Assembly: GCF_011386835.1 (NCBI RefSeq)
Contig: NC_088794.1
Location: 91,930,009-91,994,008, forward strand
Reading direction: 5' to 3'
Source: Chrysemys picta bellii
Lineage: Eukaryota > Chordata > Testudines > Emydidae
Length of the DNA stretch: 64,000 bases
How positions within the stretch are numbered: the first letter of the stretch is position 1; each line of letters opens with the position of its first letter. Below are positions 58,646 through 64,000 of this stretch, piece by piece. The position numbers and the translations under genes are program-made. Under the pieces are notes generated by a model. The model was not told where the DNA came from and searched no databases. It saw only the letters and a program-made list of their open reading frames with translations.

Positions 58646-61266
58646 TTATTTATTGTACAATTGTTGCAAAGGAAACCACTAACCTGTTTCAGATCATTGG
58701 AGACCATCTCAAAACTGGCACCGTCCTGATAAAGGGTAACCAGGTATAGGGGGTCACTGGATCAGGCATCCTGAGGAAGAGTCAGCCACCAATATCCAAG
58801 CATCTAAAATCTTTACACAACACTTACCCAGGGAGAAGGGGAAAGACTTAAACTCTCCTGCCCATACTAATCCCTGCTGCATTTCTAATCATGGCTAAGA
58901 GATTTATTGCAGGGTTCTTATGCCACCAGGTTAAATCCTGCAAAACAGGCCACTTAACCAAATGTAATCTCAGACCTCTGTGACATACTGTACTTACGGC
59001 AGCTTCTTTTATCAGCCACCTATAGGCCTGGGGCAGTAAGCAATTAATATTGCCCCTACATAGAGTACCCAATGGTGATTCAGTCACCATCTCTTAAACC
59101 ACTCTTACACACACATTCTCTCTCTTGAATATAAATATGCCCCAAAGCTAAAAGGCTAGAGTAATGAAAGTCTCAGCTCTTTCTAGAATGGAAAGTCAGC
59201 TCAGGCCTTCCTCATTTATGTGAATTCTAATGTTGCTTACCCATAGTTCCACGTGTGGTATTTTGTTGCTTTAGTTGGAATTTGTCTGAGTATATAAAAA
59301 TTGTTACTGTAACTGTAAACCTGAAGGGCATAGGAATTGTACAGGACATACCCTGGGGTGAGTGGTTCACCCTGACTGTACAAGTAATGGATGCTGGTTT
59401 GGGAATGGTATTCAGATTCAACAGGAATATGATAGAGGGTTTTGTCCCAGAGACAGGGAGCAGTATACCAGACAGCAGGGACTCTGTCTAAGAATCCTGT
59501 TTTGTTCTGGGTTCTCCATGTGGAGCTTTTGAACCCTGCATGGAGTGATTCAGTGAGATTGTACCAGATGCAACCATGCTGAGCTTTCAGCGCTGGTGAC
59601 AGAGAACTAACTTCACAGCAAGGCTTGACCAGACTAATGGAGGTGATGCAGAGCTGACTTTACAGTGAAGCCTGACTGGACTGGTGGCAGCAACAGCACC
59701 AGATCAGATGTCACAGAAGTAGACCATAGCTGCACGTTAGACTGGGACCTGCAGACTTCTCTGGGCTGGAACAGACCAGTAGAGAAGACAATTCCGATGA
59801 CTCCTCCCTGACTACCACCATGTCTATTTGGATCCGTGGGTGAAGATTACTATTGTGGTAAAGAGTTCTGGAGTACCACAAGCCAGACAATTAATACTTG
59901 AAACTCTGGTGTTGAGCATACTCCTGATATACTGACTGAGTTTTTCTCCTATTCTTGTATGTAAATATATATGTGATTGTTGTGTTTATCATCTTTTTTT
60001 TCCTTTTTCCCCAAACAAGAAGTATTTATAGCTCAATATCCCTGAGGAGTTCAGAGTGGTTGTGAATGGGGAAGAACTACCTAGAAAGGTGACCAGGGAG
60101 TTTACCCAAAGACAGAAATAAGTGTTCAGCTCTGGGTTGGGACTTGAAGCCATTGTTTTATTTATTTTAGAAAAGGATCCCTGGGCAGTTAAACCTGGCC
60201 TTTGTTTCTCCCATTGACACCTGTCAAAAAGGTTACACAGATAATGTCCATACAAAACATTTCTCTCACTTAAAGGTAAGCTTGTTCAAGTGTGTTTCTG
60301 CACAGAGCAAACACTAACAGCCAGGAACCATAAGTTAACTCAAAAGTTACATTCAACATATACAAATATCCCAGCATTCACATACAGCTATCATGGCATT
60401 CATGACACCAATGCACTAAGACCATCTGTAAAATATTCAATTCAAAAGTGTTACCATCCTCAGTGCATTCATCAAAGAACTGCAATGCACAACATTGAGA
60501 GAAACTGAAGCACAGAAAGGATGAGGACAAAAAATGTTAAATTATCCACTAATTTTGGGTGCTTGCCCCCTAAGCCCCTAAGACCCATCTTTTAAAGGTG
60601 CTGAGCAGCTGCAGCTCCTGTTTATTTTGATTTGTGTTGCAGGTGCTCAGCACCTCTGATAAATGAAGGTGGCTTGATTAAATGCATAAGCACCTAAGCT
60701 TGAAAATTTTGTCCTATCACTTTATAGCACCATGTGCATCTACATTATGTCCATTTGTATTAGTAATATAGAGTAGAGAGCTGAAGCCAAGGTTATCTAT
60801 AGTTACAGCAAGGAATTGATCCCGGTTCCAGTCTGGCTCTGCAACTGTCCAACTATGTGATGCTGGGCAAGTTACTTAGGCCCAAATTTTCATAAATGGC
60901 CTCTAATTTTGGGGTGCACCTATTTATACACCATGGGCCTGACTTTCATAAATACTGAGTACCCAGAACTCCAGTTGCAGTTGATAAAAGCTGGAGATGT
61001 TCATCTTCTCTGAAAATCAGCCCCTGTTGTCTCAGGGTAGACACTCAAAATCTGAAGCAAACAAAATTATGGAATTTAAATGTAACTTTCTTGCACTTCT
61101 GTAAAATGATACATCCCTGTCTCACAAGGGGAAATTGTGTTATTCTAGCTCTCCCTTCCTACTACTGCCTCCTTACTGCTCACTGTATCCAAAGTGTCTT
61201 GGACTGGAAAAGTTGTTCCCTGATTATTTCTTTTCTGGAACTTACCTCTTCCCAGATAACCCCTAC
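58646..61266. other. Intergenic sequence with possible unclassified repeat
   Basis: 59430-60260 looks like dispersed-repeat material: two diverged tandem units near 59608-59690 (GACTTTACAGTGAAGCCTGA against AACTTCACAGCAAGGCTTGA). Otherwise no gene or RNA. Confidence 0.35.
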
Positions 61267-61395
61267 CCTATTAGAGTTGCCATCCCTCCAGGATTGTCCT
61301 GGAGTCTCCAGAATTAAAGATTAATCTTTAATTAAAGATTATGTCATATGATGAGATCTCCCGGAATTCATCCAATCAAAGTTGGCAACCCTATA
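61267..61395. mobile_element. Small MITE with GTTGCCA ends
   Basis: TAGAGTTGCCATCCCTCCAG at the left and AAGTTGGCAACCCTA at the right; interior CCAGGATTGTCCTGGAGTCTCC. Matches common reptile repeat ends, class uncertain. Confidence 0.45.
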
Positions 61396-64000
61396 CCTTA
61401 TGCCACTGAGTTAAGGTGATGTCCTTTACAGAGTCCATTTATATAGTTAATGTGGTAGAGTAAGATGTTGTTAAGAAGTTTGATAACTGTATTAATAAGA
61501 TTTTAGGGTTTCCAGAATGCTTTGGAAGTGCTCATCTGAAATCAGGAGCATGGCCAAGACCTAGAGCCTTTCAAACAAGTCTGAGATTACTCTAGTGTTT
61601 GCTGTAAAGAGGCATAATCCAAATGTGTCAGAAAGGGGGAGAGGTCAGCCCCAGAAAACAAATCATCAAATAATAAATTTTGAATCATCCAGTTTGGAGA
61701 GCTGCCAAAGTTCTAAATTATTATTTGTAAAACTTCCTTCACTTCCTAAGATCTCAATGTACTCTACAAACATTAATGAATGATGTTTCTCCCACCCCTG
61801 TGAGAAAGTTAAATAGTTCTTCAGTTTTACAGATAGCCTCTCTGTGCCTCAAGTTACTGTAACTGATTTGTCCAATATAGCATGGATTCCATACTAGAGC
61901 TTGGTATAGATCCTTAAAGTCCTGACCCCCAGTTCCCTGCACTAGTAATTAGAGATTTCCTCAGAGATGGGAGATCATTGTTAGGTTCTACTGTAATGTA
62001 AAAGAAACTGACTTATCAGAATCAAGACCTCATTGTGCTAGGCATTGTACATAGTCACAGTGCCTGAAAAACTTGCATAAATAATACTGTCAATGCCAGC
62101 ATTAATTTACTTAGGAAAATCTTCATCTTTCTTGGAGGATGATGCCATAGAGAGAGATTTTTTTCCATGTTTCATCCCCAGTACAGCCAAGATAATATTT
62201 TAACCAATTTTATGCTAAAAATTTACACTATCCCCATCCAAAATATTTGCAGAGCCCAGCTACAATAGGAGTGGATTTTCCATGCCTTTCACCCCCTCCA
62301 GGGGGGAATATCTAGGGATGATATGGCCTCAAATGCCTTGTGCTAACAGACCAAGGCATCTTCCATTTTGCTTTGAAATGTAAACCTGGTGCTTGTCTGC
62401 ACTGAAGGAGAGGGTCCAGCTGGTGGCAGTGTTGGTGCATGTACCAGCCTATGGACTGTACTATAGGAAAACTGCATTTGCTAGTTTCAGAGAATAGAGT
62501 AGAATCCACCCAAGTGGATGCTTAAGGAAGCACCAATTCAAGAAATAACATAAATCCAACCTTGTTGCTGTTAGAGGCCAAGGATATTGGCTTTTTACTC
62601 CCTGGTTTCATAGCTAGTGATGGGTTCAAGCTACAAAGTGAAGATCCAAAGCAGGGAGCATTCAGATCTAGGATTTGGGATCAGGAGCAAACCTGATTAT
62701 ACCTAGGCTTGGCAGAATTTGATTTTTTTAAAATATAATTTTGACAGATATCAATGTTTATTTTAAAGATATTTTTTATTTTTAATCCATTTACATTTTC
62801 ACAATTGTGCAAAATTATGGGTTTAAGCACACACACACACCCAATTTTTATCAATTTTAATTTTCACAGTTGTAGGAACTTATGGGGGAGGGTCAGATAG
62901 TGGAGGTCAGACAATTATTTAATGACAGTAGGTGGTAAGATTAAAATAGTTAAAGCTTCATAACCATTAAAACACAAATTGTCAACATCACATGTTAAAA
63001 TATACAAAATACATAATCTTAAATCAAACTCGAAGTTCTCAAGCACATTTTTCTTACCTGGCTGATCTGTAAATTTTGCTGATTATCAATGGAAAATATC
63101 GTTTTGTGTATGTATGGTGAAATGGATGTTTACCAATAAAAAGCTAATCCTTCCAAGCCTAGGTATACCTGATGCAGTTTAGTAACATGCTTGCTGGGAG
63201 CATCTGTATTCCAGGAACATAATATGCTAGAATAGCACTTTGGGACACAGCAGGAGTAGTTGTATGTGAGTGTCTACCATCTAGTGCTGGCGGCCTGGAT
63301 AGAGGGTAAGTGTAGTACTGCTACTGAATGCTAATGGTGATAGCTCTGCTGATAGAACAGTGGCTTTGCGATCTCAATGAAAAATATTTATCATTTTTCA
63401 ACAAAGTTAACAAAAATATATTACTTGGCTGCTTAGCACTGATAAAGACATGTAGTGACATGTGAGTCGTGTATGTATTAACCCAATTAACCATATGCAT
63501 GTGAAAATGGTTTATGCTGCAAAAATACACAAGAAATCTGTTTCCAGAAGCAAATATTTTACTATTACATTTTGATAGCTTTTTTTTTAATGTCATGTGA
63601 ATTTTTGTGACTGGTGAAAGGTGCTAGAATGACTGATCTGGAGCCTGAAGCCACAGAGCAGGTAAAATACAAATAGGTGCCATGCAACCTTCCTCCAACA
63701 TGCCTCAGCCTCGTGGGAGAAGAATCTATCTCTAGGAAAAGATTATTTTTTTGGGGCGGGGGAGAGTTAGGACTTCATGATCCATTAATTCCTTGGCTTC
63801 TTTGCTTAGATTGTCAACAAAAGTTTGTATGCTAATTATGGTGGTGGTATTTTGATGAGGACACATGTCTACTAAGAACTGTTCTTAGACCATCAAACTT
63901 TGCTAAAGTTTTCCAAGGAAATGCAGAGAGAGAGGGAAACAGAGGTAATGCTAAAAGTCAAAGGTAACGAGCATGGGGATGGTGGAAATTAAAAAAAAAA
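61396..64000. other. Intergenic sequence to window end
   Basis: One L2/MIR-like scrap (62025-62075: CTCATTGTGCTAGGCATTGT) and AT-rich unique-looking sequence. The window ends in a poly(A) run (63990-64000) with no evidence for its origin. Confidence 0.4.

Overview
The window is from a vertebrate nuclear genome, most likely a turtle (Testudines) or close archosauromorph relative. The coding exons are split by GT-AG introns. The repeats are CR1 LINEs, DIRS-like tyrosine-recombinase retrotransposons, hAT, Harbinger-type and mariner-type MITEs, and a long-inverted-repeat family I know mainly from turtles. No repeat or protein database was searched; the organism call and gene names rest on recognising sequences by eye.

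Two protein-coding genes face each other tail to tail. On the plus strand, 456-28672, are the last 12 coding exons of a UBR2-type N-recognin E3 ubiquitin ligase (416 residues plus stop, open reading frame intact, all splice sites GT-AG). A 3' UTR of about 3 kb probably ends near 31650. On the minus strand, 53554-47107, is a complete three-exon tetraspanin of the peripherin-2/RDS family (364 aa). It keeps all seven loop cysteines at the human PRPH2 positions and has exon 1 and exon 2 lengths (581 and 247 nt) that match what I recall for PRPH2. The protein looks closer to the non-mammalian paralogue (PRPH2L, called RDS2/CRDS2 in chicken) than to PRPH2. The UBR2 partner is also more divergent from human UBR2 than I would expect of a simple orthologue, so the pair may be a duplicated UBR2-PRPH2 block.

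Layout: 1-455 intron. 456-4472 UBR2 exons a-f, with a MIR-like SINE and a hAT MITE. 4473-10233 intron holding a Harbinger-like MITE and an internally deleted DIRS-like element (5825-9876). 10234-10342 exon g, then an intron with a degenerate CR1 interrupted by a second CR1 (10560-14210). 15701-18256 exons h-j. 18257-28079 a 9.8-kb intron with a hAT MITE and a nearly full-length DIRS-like element (19721-27591) carrying three nested insertions. 28080-31650 last two exons and 3' UTR. 31650-47106 intergenic: a third DIRS-like element (34612-36675), a Harbinger MITE, two mariner-type MITEs, an antisense CR1 with a hAT inside it, and another hAT. 47107-53554 the peripherin gene. 53555-64000 gene-free sequence with MITEs and short repeat relics.

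The two genes have no known joint pathway: the ligase acts in N-degron protein turnover, the tetraspanin in photoreceptor disc rims. The most notable content is three DIRS-like elements of differing sequence, each with inverted termini, an internal complementary region and a tyrosine-recombinase remnant.
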